A stretch of 64,000 bases of DNA from Sutcliffiella horikoshii (GTDB taxonomy: Bacteria; Bacillota; Bacilli; Bacillales; Bacillaceae_I): contig NZ_JAIVKY010000011.1 of NCBI RefSeq assembly GCF_020524325.1, positions 62,001 to 126,000 of the forward strand, given 5' to 3'. Below are positions 1-8,473 of the stretch, piece after piece. How positions within the stretch are numbered: the first letter of the stretch is position 1; the number at the start of each line of letters is the position of its first letter. The notes under the pieces were generated by a model. That model was not told the DNA's origin, ran no database searches, and was given only the letters and a program-made list of their open reading frames with translations. The position numbers were made by a program, and so were the translations under genes.

Positions 1-294
1 TTCGATTTGTGCGATAAGTTGCGAATATTTGTCAGTGAGTTCTAGCAATGGTACATTGAAAATCTTTTCAGCACGTTCTAATATTTCTCTCAGTTCTTGA
101 GAATGGCCCTCCCCTAATAATTCTGATCTCTCCACACCAAGCTGATGAGCAATATAAGTAAGACTTTCCATGGATGGATTGGCCTTGTTATTTTCAATCA
201 GGCTGAGCATTCCTTTTGTCAGCTCTGTCCCTGCCAATGCTTCCAACGTCATCTTCTTTTGTTTTCTTAATTTTCGTATCCGATTTCCGAGCAT
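1..294 (-). CDS. XRE-family transcriptional regulator (3' end outside window)
   Basis: The first 98 codons are present and the frame runs off the left edge. The N-terminus (MLGNRIRKLRKQKKMTLEAL) begins a helix-turn-helix of the Cro/C1 (XRE) type, continuing with a TKGMLSLIENNKANPSMESL stretch where the recognition helix is expected. Later residues look like the start of a helical C-terminal domain, as in XRE regulators that carry a TPR or sensor half. An AAGGAGG site lies a few bases before the ATG. It is divergent from an MFS exporter gene, and two identical palindromes lie between them, so local repression of the transporter and autoregulation are likely (inference). The ligand is unknown. 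Confidence 0.85.
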   Translation of the reverse strand, partial: MLGNRIRKLRKQKKMTLEALAGTELTKGMLSLIENNKANPSMESLTYIAHQLGVERSELLGEGHSQELREILERAEKIFNVPLLELTDKYSQLIAQIE

Positions 295-326
295 AGAGGT
301 GTGCCTCCTTTTTGAAAAATATATTT

Positions 327-398
327 GTTTAATTATATTAAACTTTTTCTTGAATTGGAATACCTTGGTATGGTAAGATTTGTTTAATTAAATTAAAC
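327..398. promoter_or_regulatory. Twin palindromic operators around the MFS promoter
   Basis: Two near-identical inverted repeats are visible: GTTTAATTATATTAAAC at 327-343 and GTTTAATTAAATTAAAC at 382-398. Each has perfect 7-bp arms (GTTTAAT/ATTAAAC) around 3 bp, and the centres are 55 bp apart. Between them lies a plausible plus-strand promoter, TTGAAT at 350-355, 18 bp, TAAGAT at 374-379. One operator is upstream of the -35 and the other covers the transcription start, as expected for repression by the divergent XRE protein. The binding protein is inferred. Confidence 0.6.
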
Positions 399-422
399 TT
401 TTATTAAAACGGGGTGCTTTTA

Positions 423-1736
423 ATGGAGGAAAGCTTAAAGCTGAAAAGAGCAACATATCATCTGTACACCTTTATGATTAGTAAATTAATCTCCACCTTT
501 GGATCACAGGTATATGCATTTGCCATTAGTTTTTATATTTTGCAACTTACCGGGTCTGCAACAAGCTTTGCAACTAATCTTCTATGTAATATACTCCCAC
601 GAACACTTGCAGGACCATTTGCTGGAGCCATCACGGATCGATATTCTAGAAAAAAGATTGTTATTTTCTCACAAATAGCCACAACTCTTGCCATCACAGG
701 ACTTCTCATCTATTCCCTAACATCAGGACTCTCCCTCATAGCAATTTACACAACAACTAGTATACTTTCTTTGACTTCCATGTTTTCTGGAATTGCATTT
801 ACTTCATCCATCACAGGATTAATTGATCAGGCTCGTATTCAAAAAGCAATGTCAATGAACCAGATGGCCATTTCTTTTGCAGCTATAGGAAGCCCTGCTG
901 TCGGCGGGCTTTTGTATGGAACAGTACCGATTCCTGTATTCCTTATAATGTTTATTGTTGCCTCTATCTTTGCCGTAATTTTGGAATCAACGATGAATTT
1001 CCGTTTATTTTCTGAAGTTAAGGCGAGCGGAGAGGAGGGGGAGAAGAAGGAATCCATGATGCAGAGCATGAAAGCGGGTTTACGCTACTTGCGTGTGCAA
1101 AATTCAATTTTGCCCATACTCTGGATACTTTTACTTATTAACTTTCTTTTCGGGGCTTATGAAGTTGGGTATTCCTATATCCTGATTGATAATCTGAAAA
1201 TGGAGTCTCAGCATTTTGGTTTCACACAAGGAGCATTTTCGCTTGGCATGTTGCTAATGTCGATTTATTTTTCCGGGCGAAAAGAAGTGAAATTTCCGCT
1301 GCTTGTTTCCAAAAAGGGAATCCTAGGAATGGGAGCGGTTATGGGGGCGATTTCTCTTCCGCTGTTGTTGTCGATGTCATACTGGATAATGTTCTCTTAT
1401 TATATGTTTCTCATGTTCAGCTTCGGTTCACTCATAATTATCGTAAATACACCTTTGCAAGTGATGCTTCAAAAGACCGTTGCTGACGAATTCAAGGGGC
1501 GTGTATTTTCCATTATTGAAACGATGGCGATGGCGCTAATTCCTCTTGGTATGGTGATTTACGGGGTATTGTATGATGTCTTTCCGGGGGAGTGGATCTT
1601 GCTTTTATCCGCTGGAATGCTTATTGTTATCACGCTGATTATGGCGAGACCGTCTGTAATTCGAAAAGTGCATCCAGAGATTGGTGAGAAGCAGGAGGAG
1701 GTCCGTTCTGTGGAAGCGGGGAGTGTGGCGCAGTAA
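423..1736 (+). CDS. MFS transporter (probable drug or metabolite exporter)
   Basis: A 437-residue polytopic protein with about 12 hydrophobic segments and the major-facilitator loop motif DRYSRKK between TM2 and TM3 (about residues 72-78). It belongs to the MFS_3-like group that includes putative macrolide and siderophore exporters. A longer GTG start at 414 is possible, but the ATG at 423 has a GGGGTG site 6 bases upstream and is preferred. The tail is charged and not membrane-embedded. It is divergent from an XRE regulator gene with twin operators between, which suggests an inducible efflux unit. The substrate cannot be read from sequence. Confidence 0.85.
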   Translation: MEESLKLKRATYHLYTFMISKLISTFGSQVYAFAISFYILQLTGSATSFATNLLCNILPRTLAGPFAGAITDRYSRKKIVIFSQIATTLAITGLLIYSLTSGLSLIAIYTTTSILSLTSMFSGIAFTSSITGLIDQARIQKAMSMNQMAISFAAIGSPAVGGLLYGTVPIPVFLIMFIVASIFAVILESTMNFRLFSEVKASGEEGEKKESMMQSMKAGLRYLRVQNSILPILWILLLINFLFGAYEVGYSYILIDNLKMESQHFGFTQGAFSLGMLLMSIYFSGRKEVKFPLLVSKKGILGMGAVMGAISLPLLLSMSYWIMFSYYMFLMFSFGSLIIIVNTPLQVMLQKTVADEFKGRVFSIIETMAMALIPLGMVIYGVLYDVFPGEWILLLSAGMLIVITLIMARPSVIRKVHPEIGEKQEEVRSVEAGSVAQ

Positions 1737-1745
1737 ACTAAGAGA

Positions 1746-2109
1746 GTATGAAGACATCAGATGGGGAGAATTAAGGTCGGCGAGGTCTTGATAAGTGGTA
1801 TGAAGACATCTGATGGCCAGAATGGAGGTCAGTGAGGTCTTGATAGGTGGTATGAAGACATCAGATGGGGAGAATTAAGGTCGGCGAGGTCTTGATAAGT
1901 GGTATGAAGACATCTGTTGGCCAGAATGGAGGTCAGTGAGGTCTTGATAGGTGGTATGAAGACATCAGATGGGGAGAATTAAGGTCGGCTAGGTCTTGAT
2001 AGGTGGTATGAAGACTTCTGTTGGCGAGAATCCAAGTCAGAGAGGTCTTGATAGAGCGTATGAAGACTTCTGTTGGAGAGAATCCAAGTCAGAGAGGTCT
2101 TAACCAAGA
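1746..2109 (+). repeat. 52-bp tandem repeat array, 7 units
   Basis: Seven contiguous units start at 1746, 1798, 1850, 1902, 1954, 2006 and 2058, so the period is exactly 52 bp. Units begin GTATGAAGACATCTG or close variants and end GAGGTCTTGATAGGTG. Two unit types alternate in the first five copies (AGATGGGGAGAATTAAGG and TGATGGCCAGAATGGAGG); the last two copies form a third type. Across each junction GTCTTGATA and TATGAAGAC are nearly complementary, so a hairpin is possible at every boundary. The array fills the gap between two convergent genes. A second array of the same family lies at 48159-48366 in the opposite orientation. Confidence 0.95.
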
Positions 2110-2115
2110 CCTCTC
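2092..2115. terminator. Perfect 10-bp hairpin closing the 52-bp array
   Basis: GAGAGGTCTT and AAGACCTCTC flank an AACC loop. The left arm is the end of the last repeat unit. It lies between the convergent MFS and sortase genes, but neither strand has a T-run on the 3' side, so it is not a canonical intrinsic terminator. It may still help end transcripts or cap the array. Confidence 0.4.
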
Positions 2116-2134
2116 GCCAATAAAAAAACATTTA

Positions 2135-2800
2135 TCACTTCTTCAAACTACTATACACAACCAACCGATCGGAATAATTCCTGCTTTCCCGGTTAAACGT
2201 CCCTGTGCAGGTAATCAGGTTTAAATTGCTCTGAAACGAATAATCAAAAATTGCTTCAACAGGAGACTCATTCTCAGGGTAAGTTTCTATTCTATCCACC
2301 ACATATGTCAGTGATTCCCCATCAGCACTAGAAACAATGATTTCGTCACCGGCCTCTAGATTCTTCAGGTCAAAAAATACAGCAGGGCCGTTACGACTGT
2401 CGACATGGCCGGAGATGACGGAGTTTCCACGCTCTCCCGGCATGGGGCCTTCATTGTACCATCCGACCGTTTCAAAAGATTCGGGTACTCCCATTTGACC
2501 GTTTTCGATAACGCCTACTTGTTCAACAAGTGCATCGACTCCGATGGAGGGGATTTCAATTCGGTGGGGCTCGATGCTGATGGATTCATCTTTAATGACT
2601 TTCCCGTTTTCGTTCGTGGTTTGTGTACGGGGAGGGAGGGGAGTCTTTTGATTGGCAGGGGCTGCTGTCTCCGTTGATGCAGTTGTTTCGCTTGTAGTCT
2701 CTACCTGTGAAGCTTGTTCAGAGGCTGTCTCCGAATTGTTCTCAGCACTACATCCGATCAGTAAAAGAAGCATGAATGATAAAGCGGTTAGTAGTCTCAT
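2135..2800 (-). CDS. Class F sortase, lipoprotein type
   Basis: A 221-residue extracytoplasmic transpeptidase. The N-terminus is a lipoprotein signal with lipobox LLIGC (Cys17), followed by a Ser/Thr/Glu-rich linker to about residue 65. The catalytic domain shows the class F pattern: IEIPSIGVDA, His132 in SGHVDS, Cys198 in LITCTG, and Arg212 in YSDRLVVY. Sortases join a sorting signal of a surface protein to a cell-surface nucleophile. The gene lies 70 bp downstream of a two-repeat surface protein gene on the same strand, which is its obvious candidate substrate. A lipid anchor, rather than a TM helix, is the less common way to tether a sortase. Confidence 0.85.
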   Translation of the reverse strand: MRLLTALSFMLLLLIGCSAENNSETASEQASQVETTSETTASTETAAPANQKTPLPPRTQTTNENGKVIKDESISIEPHRIEIPSIGVDALVEQVGVIENGQMGVPESFETVGWYNEGPMPGERGNSVISGHVDSRNGPAVFFDLKNLEAGDEIIVSSADGESLTYVVDRIETYPENESPVEAIFDYSFQSNLNLITCTGTFNRESRNYSDRLVVYSSLKK

Positions 2801-2831
2801 AGTTATACTCCTTCTTGAAAATGATAGTAGG

Positions 2832-2855
2832 AAAGAGAGGGAAAAGCCCCTCTCT
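2832..2855 (-). other. Hairpin between surface-protein and sortase genes
   Basis: AAGAGAGGG and CCCTCTCTT arms form a stable stem in the gap after the surface-protein stop codon. There is no good T-tract after it on the minus strand, so it may attenuate or stabilise mRNA rather than fully terminate it. This would make the sortase less abundant than its neighbour. Confidence 0.35.
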
Positions 2856-2870
2856 TCTTAGCTAAAACTA

Positions 2871-4229
2871 TTATTCTTGTGTAGCTTTTCTTCTATATGC
2901 AATGATTTGTGTTAAGACAATCGCGGAGATCAGTCCAGCAACAGTCCAAGCGATAGCAGCGTTCATTCCACTGTTTGCTGCACCACCCATACCTGCTGCA
3001 GGCATGTCAGTCGGCATGTCTTTTTCAAAGTTCTCTGGGAATTGGTCCACAATTGCACCAGACATCATTTCGCCTACACCGAACATATGCGCATAAGATT
3101 CACGAATTGTGTTGTAAGTTGTTTCATAGTCTGCTTCATTATAGCTGTTGAAAGCTAGAAGTAGCTCATCAACGTGCATTTGCAATCCTTTTTCAAGGTC
3201 TGCGGCTTTTAGACGGCCTTCTGTAGCTGTGTCTAAGAATGCAGCTTGTTCTACTTTATACTCTTCCAACTCAGCGATTGCTGCTTCACGGCCTTCTTCA
3301 TTTTCCTCACCAGTTGCAACTACATAATCTACGAAATAACCGATATGGCTACTCCAAATTTCTTCAAATGCTGCTCCACCTTCTTCACCGTAAACTGATG
3401 CTACGGCAGCAGATAGGTCAGTTGTGTTTTCATTTAAAGCACCTGCAGCATTTTCAAAATCACCAGCTCCATCAATTCCTTTTTGCATCGCAAGTACTGC
3501 TAAAGCAGCGTGCTCGGCGAAAAGGTGGTTCAAGTCAGCGCGTAAGTCAGCTGCTGGAGTGTCAACACTAGTATTCTCAAATTTATCAGGGAATTGGTCA
3601 GTGATTGCCCAAGATAATCCTTTACCAGGTGCGTACATGTGCTCAATTGCGTGACGCATGTTTTCGTATGCTTTTTCAAAATCACCAGCGACATAGTTGT
3701 CAAATGCCCATACTAATTGCTCTACATGCATTTTTAAACCAGCTTCAAGTTCACTTGCCTTTAAGCGACTTTCTGTTGCAGTGTCTAGAAACGCTGCTTG
3801 TTCTACTGTATATTCATCTAATTCGGCTAACGCCTGTTGTCTGCCTTCTTCATTGTCTTCTGCTGTTGCTGTTACATAATCGACGAAGTAACCAATATGG
3901 CTGCTCCAGATTTCTTTAAATGCTGCACCGCCTTCTTCACCATAGACAGAAGCGACTGCTGCGGACAAGTCATCTGTGTTTGCGTTTAATGCGCCAGCTG
4001 CTTGATCGAAGTCTTCCGCTCCGTCAATTCCCTTTTGCATGGCTACGACTGCCAAGAAAGCATGCTCTGATAATAATGCATCCAATGACGCTCTCAAGTC
4101 AGATGCCGGGGTGGAAACAGATGCGTGTGGATGATGATGTTCTCCATCGTGTGCACTTGCTACTTGAAAAGTTGGTACTAATAATCCTACGCTAAGTGGT
4201 ACGGCTACGATTGCTTTTTTCCAGTTCAT
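2871..4229 (-). CDS. Two-repeat His-containing surface protein with C-terminal anchor
   Basis: 452 residues. A signal peptide ends at ASA (about residue 26), followed by HDGEHHHPH. Two homologous helical repeats follow (about 44-220 and 228-404) with an offset of exactly 184 residues. Four histidines match at that offset: H56/H240, H111/H295, H168/H352 and H197/H381; each repeat also has GEEGGAAFxEIWSSHIGYFVDY. Four conserved His in a predicted helix bundle suggest metal or heme binding, but this is inference. The C-terminus has MPAAG (409-413), a hydrophobic helix (about 424-444) and RRK, resembling a sortase sorting signal. The gene is upstream of the class F sortase. I do not recognise the family by name. 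Confidence 0.8.
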   Translation of the reverse strand: MNWKKAIVAVPLSVGLLVPTFQVASAHDGEHHHPHASVSTPASDLRASLDALLSEHAFLAVVAMQKGIDGAEDFDQAAGALNANTDDLSAAVASVYGEEGGAAFKEIWSSHIGYFVDYVTATAEDNEEGRQQALAELDEYTVEQAAFLDTATESRLKASELEAGLKMHVEQLVWAFDNYVAGDFEKAYENMRHAIEHMYAPGKGLSWAITDQFPDKFENTSVDTPAADLRADLNHLFAEHAALAVLAMQKGIDGAGDFENAAGALNENTTDLSAAVASVYGEEGGAAFEEIWSSHIGYFVDYVVATGEENEEGREAAIAELEEYKVEQAAFLDTATEGRLKAADLEKGLQMHVDELLLAFNSYNEADYETTYNTIRESYAHMFGVGEMMSGAIVDQFPENFEKDMPTDMPAAGMGGAANSGMNAAIAWTVAGLISAIVLTQIIAYRRKATQE

Positions 4230-4383
4230 GTTCTAAGCACTCCTTTTTAGTTGGTTTCATTTACCTAACGGAGCGGATCAGAAACTGGATCACTTTTTTT
4301 GAAAAAAATAAAAAAGTCTCTAATTTTGTATGTATAATGGGAATTAGAACTAGTCAAAAAATACATATCGTGGGAGTAATACC

Positions 4384-5007
4384 ATGAAGCTACCTATTTC
4401 ACAATTAGATGTCAACAAACTGACGGATGAGCAGATGACCGACCTGCTTTTTAGAAATATAAAAGATGACAATAGAAGCGGTGACTGTATTTTTGTTCCG
4501 GGGAGCAGCAAGGCAGTCGATTATCGGTTGCCTCCAGCCATTGAGCTTTATAAGAAAGGAAGAGCAGGGAAAATATTATTTTCAGGTGGAGTAGTTTGGG
4601 ACGGAAACCAGCTTAGCGAGGCGCAGCTCTTGGCGGAGAAGGCAATGGAATTAGGGGTGCCATCCGAGGATATTCTTATCGAGAACCAGTCCCTCCACAC
4701 GAAAGAAAATGTGCTGGCTTCTTTGCTTGTTTTAGATAGAGCGCTTCATCTACATAAAATAAACCGGTTGCTTGTGGTGACAAGTCATTACCATATGAGG
4801 CGAATGAACCTTAAACTCAGAACCTATATGCCCGATTGGATCGACTATTCTCTTTGTCCAGTTAATGATAAAACTACACGAGAAGACAACTGGTTCCTTA
4901 ACCCCTATGGGAGACAACGGGTAGAGGCGGAGTCTGCTAAACTGATCAGTTATGTGAAACAGGGGATTGTCATAGATCAGGATTTGGAATTTACAAATTA
5001 CCCATAA
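4384..5007 (+). CDS. YdcF/DUF218 family protein
   Basis: 207 residues with the DUF218 (YdcF, ElyC/SanA-like) pattern: FVPGSS near residue 40, KILFSGG, ENQSLHTKENVLAS and VVTSHYHMRR. Unlike SanA/ElyC-type members it has no N-terminal membrane helix, so it is probably cytoplasmic. The fold is Rossmann-like; biochemical function is unknown in most members, although some bind S-adenosylmethionine or act in envelope biogenesis. A TATAAT at 4333-4338 without an obvious -35 lies about 45 bp upstream of the ATG. The next gene follows after 34 bp and could be co-transcribed. Confidence 0.75.
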   Translation: MKLPISQLDVNKLTDEQMTDLLFRNIKDDNRSGDCIFVPGSSKAVDYRLPPAIELYKKGRAGKILFSGGVVWDGNQLSEAQLLAEKAMELGVPSEDILIENQSLHTKENVLASLLVLDRALHLHKINRLLVVTSHYHMRRMNLKLRTYMPDWIDYSLCPVNDKTTREDNWFLNPYGRQRVEAESAKLISYVKQGIVIDQDLEFTNYP

Positions 5008-5041
5008 AAGCGAACATACATTGAACATCAGGAGGTAAACA

Positions 5042-5623
5042 TTGAAAAAAAATATAACGTTTCAATTTCCAATTGAAAAGCAAGATTACAACGAATTATT
5101 CCGGAATATGCCGTATTTTAAATCTATTAATAAAATGGCCACTGTGGGGAACTTGATTGCCCTTTTCTTATTTTGTGGTTACAACATGATTGCCAACCTT
5201 CAGATTGCACAAGATGGCACCCAATATCTTATTTTAAATATTGTGACCGTTGTAATTGGAATTGTCATGTACTATGTCATTCTTTTCTTGATCCGCTTAT
5301 TGTTCAGAAAGATTATTGAAAGTAGAAGCAACAAACTTCATTCGTTATATTTTAAATCCAATAATACATATCAGGTTGGGTTCGATCCCCGATTTGATGC
5401 ATTTGTACTTGGTAAGGAAAAGGTGAAAATCCCTGTCGACCAATCTTTAAAGGTCATTGAAACCAAACGTAATTTATTGTTTTATGTGGGCAAAGGAAAA
5501 GGAAAAGATGATAAGTTTTTAATTTCAAAAGCGGGTTCATCTGATCAAGGGCTAAAACTTGAACGCATCACGAATATGTTACAAGAGAAGGGAATCGTCA
5601 TTAAAACTGCAAAACCAATCTAA
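5042..5623 (+). CDS. Membrane protein of unknown function, YcxB-like layout
   Basis: 193 residues, TTG start behind AGGAGG with good spacing. Two hydrophobic segments (about 36-56 and 65-87) are followed by a soluble C-terminal part of about 100 residues with alternating beta-type sequence. The layout, two TM then a small beta domain, resembles YcxB-like proteins, but no motif decides this. It follows the YdcF-type gene closely and precedes cwlJ. Confidence 0.6.
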   Translation: MKKNITFQFPIEKQDYNELFRNMPYFKSINKMATVGNLIALFLFCGYNMIANLQIAQDGTQYLILNIVTVVIGIVMYYVILFLIRLLFRKIIESRSNKLHSLYFKSNNTYQVGFDPRFDAFVLGKEKVKIPVDQSLKVIETKRNLLFYVGKGKGKDDKFLISKAGSSDQGLKLERITNMLQEKGIVIKTAKPI

Positions 5624-5694
5624 TACTACCGGTTTTTGAAAATATCATAAACCAATCTAGGCGTTTTTTCATACTATGGTGTTGAGGTGAAATT

Positions 5695-6132
5695 ATGGCT
5701 AGAGTTAAGTTTACGGAATCAGATGTAGCGTTAGTGGCAAGGATGATGAGAGCGGAAGCAGAAGGTGAAGGCAAGCAAGGAATGCTTTATGTCGGCAATG
5801 TTATAACCAATCGTGCGGTAGCAGATTGTTTGGACTTCAAAGAAGTAAGAACTATTCGTCAAGTCATTTATCAAGTACAGGGAGGAAATTATTCATTTGA
5901 AGCGGTTCAAAAGGGTAATTTATTTTATAACAGAGCAAGATCGGTTGAAAAAAACTTAGCGAGAAAGACGTTGACTTCTTGGAGAGAGCATCCAGCAAAA
6001 TACGCTTTATGGTATTTCAATCCATACGCACCATGTCCTCCAACATGGTATGACCAACCTTTTGCCGGTCAATTCAAGCAGCATTGTTATTACGAACCGA
6101 TTGCAGGAACATGTGCTAGTGTTTATACGTAA
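5695..6132 (+). CDS. cwlJ: Spore cortex-lytic hydrolase CwlJ
   Basis: 145 residues, nearly full-length match to the CwlJ pattern: ARMMRAEAEGEGKQGMLYVG, TIRQVIYQ, FEAVQKGNLFYNRAR, LWYFNPYAPCPPTWYNQ-like ending. The fold is SleB/hydrolase_2; Glu21 in RAEAEGE is the expected catalytic acid. CwlJ is a spore-coat-associated enzyme that opens muramic-delta-lactam cortex peptidoglycan during germination and has no signal peptide, as here. A CATACTAT sequence at 5670-5677 resembles a sigma-E -10, which fits mother-cell expression, but the -35 is not convincing. Its partner gerQ is not in this window. Confidence 0.93.
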   Translation: MARVKFTESDVALVARMMRAEAEGEGKQGMLYVGNVITNRAVADCLDFKEVRTIRQVIYQVQGGNYSFEAVQKGNLFYNRARSVEKNLARKTLTSWREHPAKYALWYFNPYAPCPPTWYDQPFAGQFKQHCYYEPIAGTCASVYT

Positions 6133-6152
6133 ACAACATATCATTACTTATT

Positions 6153-6191
6153 AGGGGACTCTTTGGCAAATACGAGGAGTTCCTTTTTTAA
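6153..6191 (+). terminator. Probable intrinsic terminator after cwlJ
   Basis: Imperfect stem AGGGGACTC/GGAGTTCCT followed by TTTTTTA, directly downstream of the cwlJ stop codon. Confidence 0.55.
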
Positions 6192-6197
6192 TTAGGA

Positions 6198-7031
6198 TTG
6201 AACTTTTTCCTGTTATTGGGTTTGTTACGTGAGAATGGTAGAATTATAGAGGTGGTTAATATATGGAATGGGGTGTGGAATCTGACTATTAATTTCGGGT
6301 ATGCGGATAACATTGTTGAGTTGCTTTGTATCTTGCTTGCATGGGGATTGATTGCTATGCTTGTTGCCCGTATTTATCGTGGGCAAGATGCAGAAGAACG
6401 TCCAAAATTATGGAAGATAATTATTGTTGTTTTATTGGGGTTATTTTCATTTACCTTCACTTTACCACTTTTTAATGAACCATTTTCCATTGCGATTCTG
6501 CCGCTTGGAGTATGGATATTATATGGGGTTTTGAATAGAAAAGGACGTTGGGAAGCCTACCGTAAATATGCATGGATGGGATTTGGAGGCAACTTCATTT
6601 TTTTAAGTACGGCATTACTTTCAATCGGTTTAGCTGCTGTGTTCTATCCGGACGATGAGGTTCGGACGTATCTTACAGATGTTTCAGAAGTGCAGTTGTT
6701 GGTGACCCATCCTTCTGGAGAAGATTTGACAATAAATGAAGAAAAGTTTGATGACTCCCTAGCTACTTTTAAACACGAGCGCTCGAACGTCATTCAATGG
6801 TATGAAGAAATAACAGAGCAGATGTGGCCAGAAGAAGAGAGTGAAGAGCCAGTCGAAATTCAAGAGAAATTTCCTTATCTGTTAACAGGAGTAAAAACGA
6901 AAACCGGTGAAAAGATTCAAGTTTATGTGGAACATGACGGAAAGGGATTGCTTGTTACCACGAAGAAAAAGCAGCATTACTATAGATCAAAGACGGCTTC
7001 CTTTTTAGAAGAAAGGGGGAATGCTGAATGA
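6198..7031 (+). CDS. Polytopic membrane protein of unknown function
   Basis: Up to 277 residues. Four or so hydrophobic segments in the N-terminal 150 residues are followed by an acidic extracytoplasmic or cytoplasmic domain of about 120 residues. The start is unclear: the longest frame uses TTG at 6198 with a poor ribosome site, and GTG codons at 6252 and 6273 are alternatives. A well-spaced AGAGGTGG at 6250-6257 instead precedes an out-of-frame ATG at 6264 that encodes only nine codons. It overlaps the next gene by 4 bp (ATGA), so the two are translationally coupled. Confidence 0.6.
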   Translation: MNFFLLLGLLRENGRIIEVVNIWNGVWNLTINFGYADNIVELLCILLAWGLIAMLVARIYRGQDAEERPKLWKIIIVVLLGLFSFTFTLPLFNEPFSIAILPLGVWILYGVLNRKGRWEAYRKYAWMGFGGNFIFLSTALLSIGLAAVFYPDDEVRTYLTDVSEVQLLVTHPSGEDLTINEEKFDDSLATFKHERSNVIQWYEEITEQMWPEEESEEPVEIQEKFPYLLTGVKTKTGEKIQVYVEHDGKGLLVTTKKKQHYYRSKTASFLEERGNAE

Positions 7032-7744
7032 CGAAAAAAGCAATCTTAGTGTTATCTATTATAATGGCACTGGTAACAGTCGCGATTATTATGTACATAA
7101 TGATGACACCCAAAGCTTTCTATTCAGAAAACGAAATTATTGAAAACATGGATTTTCGTATGCAGGAAATGGAAATCCAAGACGTTATGCAATTAGATGA
7201 AAAAACTTATTTCGTTCCCCTCTTATCAAATGATGGTGAATCCTATGGTTCGAGCATATGGGTTTGGAATGGTTGGAAATGGGAATGTGTTGGTGCAGCG
7301 ACTGCTTCGGAACCTCAAATAGTAGTAAACGAGGGGAAATCTTATATTTATTGGAATGTTCATCCCAAGGACGTGGTACGTGAATGGGAGTTCTATTTGA
7401 CTTCTGAGCGGAATTATTCTGTGACGTCAGTAGGGGATGATAATCAATTGGAGGTTTACAATCCGAAAGTCCAAATGAAACATTCAGTTGAATCTGGAGA
7501 AAAAAGTTACGGGTATATTAAATTGCCAAGTGAATGGAAAGAAGTGATTGGTTCCTTTGATTTGTATCCAGCTGAAACGGGTTTGATCCCTTCCAGCCAT
7601 TTATATATGTATCGATGGCAAGCTCATAATGGCGAGGGTGCACCGGTTCGTCTTGAGCATACGTTCCGCCACGGTGGAGGAGGCTCTTATGGTGGGGATT
7701 ATGTTAGACATATGTCACAATTAATTCCAGAGGAAATGGAATAG
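7028..7744 (+). CDS. Membrane-anchored protein of unknown function
   Basis: 238 residues with one N-terminal hydrophobic helix (about 5-27) and an extracytoplasmic domain rich in aromatic residues, including WVWNGWKWECVGA and IYWNVHP. The C-terminal part ends in a Gly-rich stretch after FRHGGGGSYGG. Overlaps the preceding gene by 4 bp. No family recognised; the pairing suggests a two-protein membrane complex (inference). Confidence 0.6.
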   Translation: MTKKAILVLSIIMALVTVAIIMYIMMTPKAFYSENEIIENMDFRMQEMEIQDVMQLDEKTYFVPLLSNDGESYGSSIWVWNGWKWECVGAATASEPQIVVNEGKSYIYWNVHPKDVVREWEFYLTSERNYSVTSVGDDNQLEVYNPKVQMKHSVESGEKSYGYIKLPSEWKEVIGSFDLYPAETGLIPSSHLYMYRWQAHNGEGAPVRLEHTFRHGGGGSYGGDYVRHMSQLIPEEME

Positions 7745-7780
7745 GGTTGAAAGTATTAATAAAGATTTGAGGTAATAAAA

Positions 7781-8371
7781 ATGTTTCAACAATCAAGCAA
7801 GCAATATTATATTTTGGTGTTTCTTTTATTTATTTCCGTCTTTTATGGATTTCAGAAGCATGTGGAAGAAAAAAAGCAACAAGAGTATTTGAATCCGCAT
7901 CTCAAAGAAATGGTATGGGATCTGCAAGTGGAAACGCATACTACTTCCCATACTTTGAAATCACTTATGAGTGAAAATGAGATTCCATACGCACAATGGT
8001 TACAATTAAAAGAGGGCTTCAAAGCTATAGAGAATACTAGTTACGAAATAGAAAAGTTGGCCAAAGCGATTTATCCAAGACATGCTGATGGTTTACAGTT
8101 TGCGACTAAGACTAGTGCAAATTTAATTACAGGAGAGCTCGGGTATTTAGAGGACACCTTTCTAGAAGAAGACATGGATAGATTGGATATAGTCTCTTTT
8201 CCTAAGGAAGTTGAAGCGACACTCGTCCGCATCCAAGATACTGCCAATGGGTGGAGTGAAGCGACGTCTCCTTTTATTGGATTGCCGAGCAATTTGTTAA
8301 GCCAAACAGATTGGGTAGAGATGTTGAAAGAGATGGAAGATGATTCGATTTCGTATCAGGATGGTTATTGA
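7781..8371 (+). CDS. Single-pass membrane protein of unknown function
   Basis: 196 residues. An N-terminal hydrophobic helix (about 9-24) is followed by a charged, mainly helical extracytoplasmic domain. Starts 36 bp after the preceding gene behind a GAGGTAATAAAA site, so it is probably the third gene of the same unit. No recognised motif. Confidence 0.55.
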   Translation: MFQQSSKQYYILVFLLFISVFYGFQKHVEEKKQQEYLNPHLKEMVWDLQVETHTTSHTLKSLMSENEIPYAQWLQLKEGFKAIENTSYEIEKLAKAIYPRHADGLQFATKTSANLITGELGYLEDTFLEEDMDRLDIVSFPKEVEATLVRIQDTANGWSEATSPFIGLPSNLLSQTDWVEMLKEMEDDSISYQDGY

Positions 8372-8473
8372 ATATGCAACATTGGTGATGTGATGGTGAA
8401 GGTTCTATACACCTGAAGCAAGGTATAAATAAGAAGAACGGTCAAATAGAAGAGCTCTATACGCCCAAATCAT

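Noticed and set aside
1746-2109. CRISPR array
   Set aside because: Units are contiguous with no unique spacers, no Cas genes are present, and unit types alternate.
3239-3919. Long open frames antisense to the surface protein
   Set aside because: They are shadows of a strong repeat-containing gene on the minus strand and lack ribosome sites.
5650-5680. Complete sigma-E promoter for cwlJ
   Set aside because: The -10 CATACTAT is good, but no -35 sequence has the right spacing.
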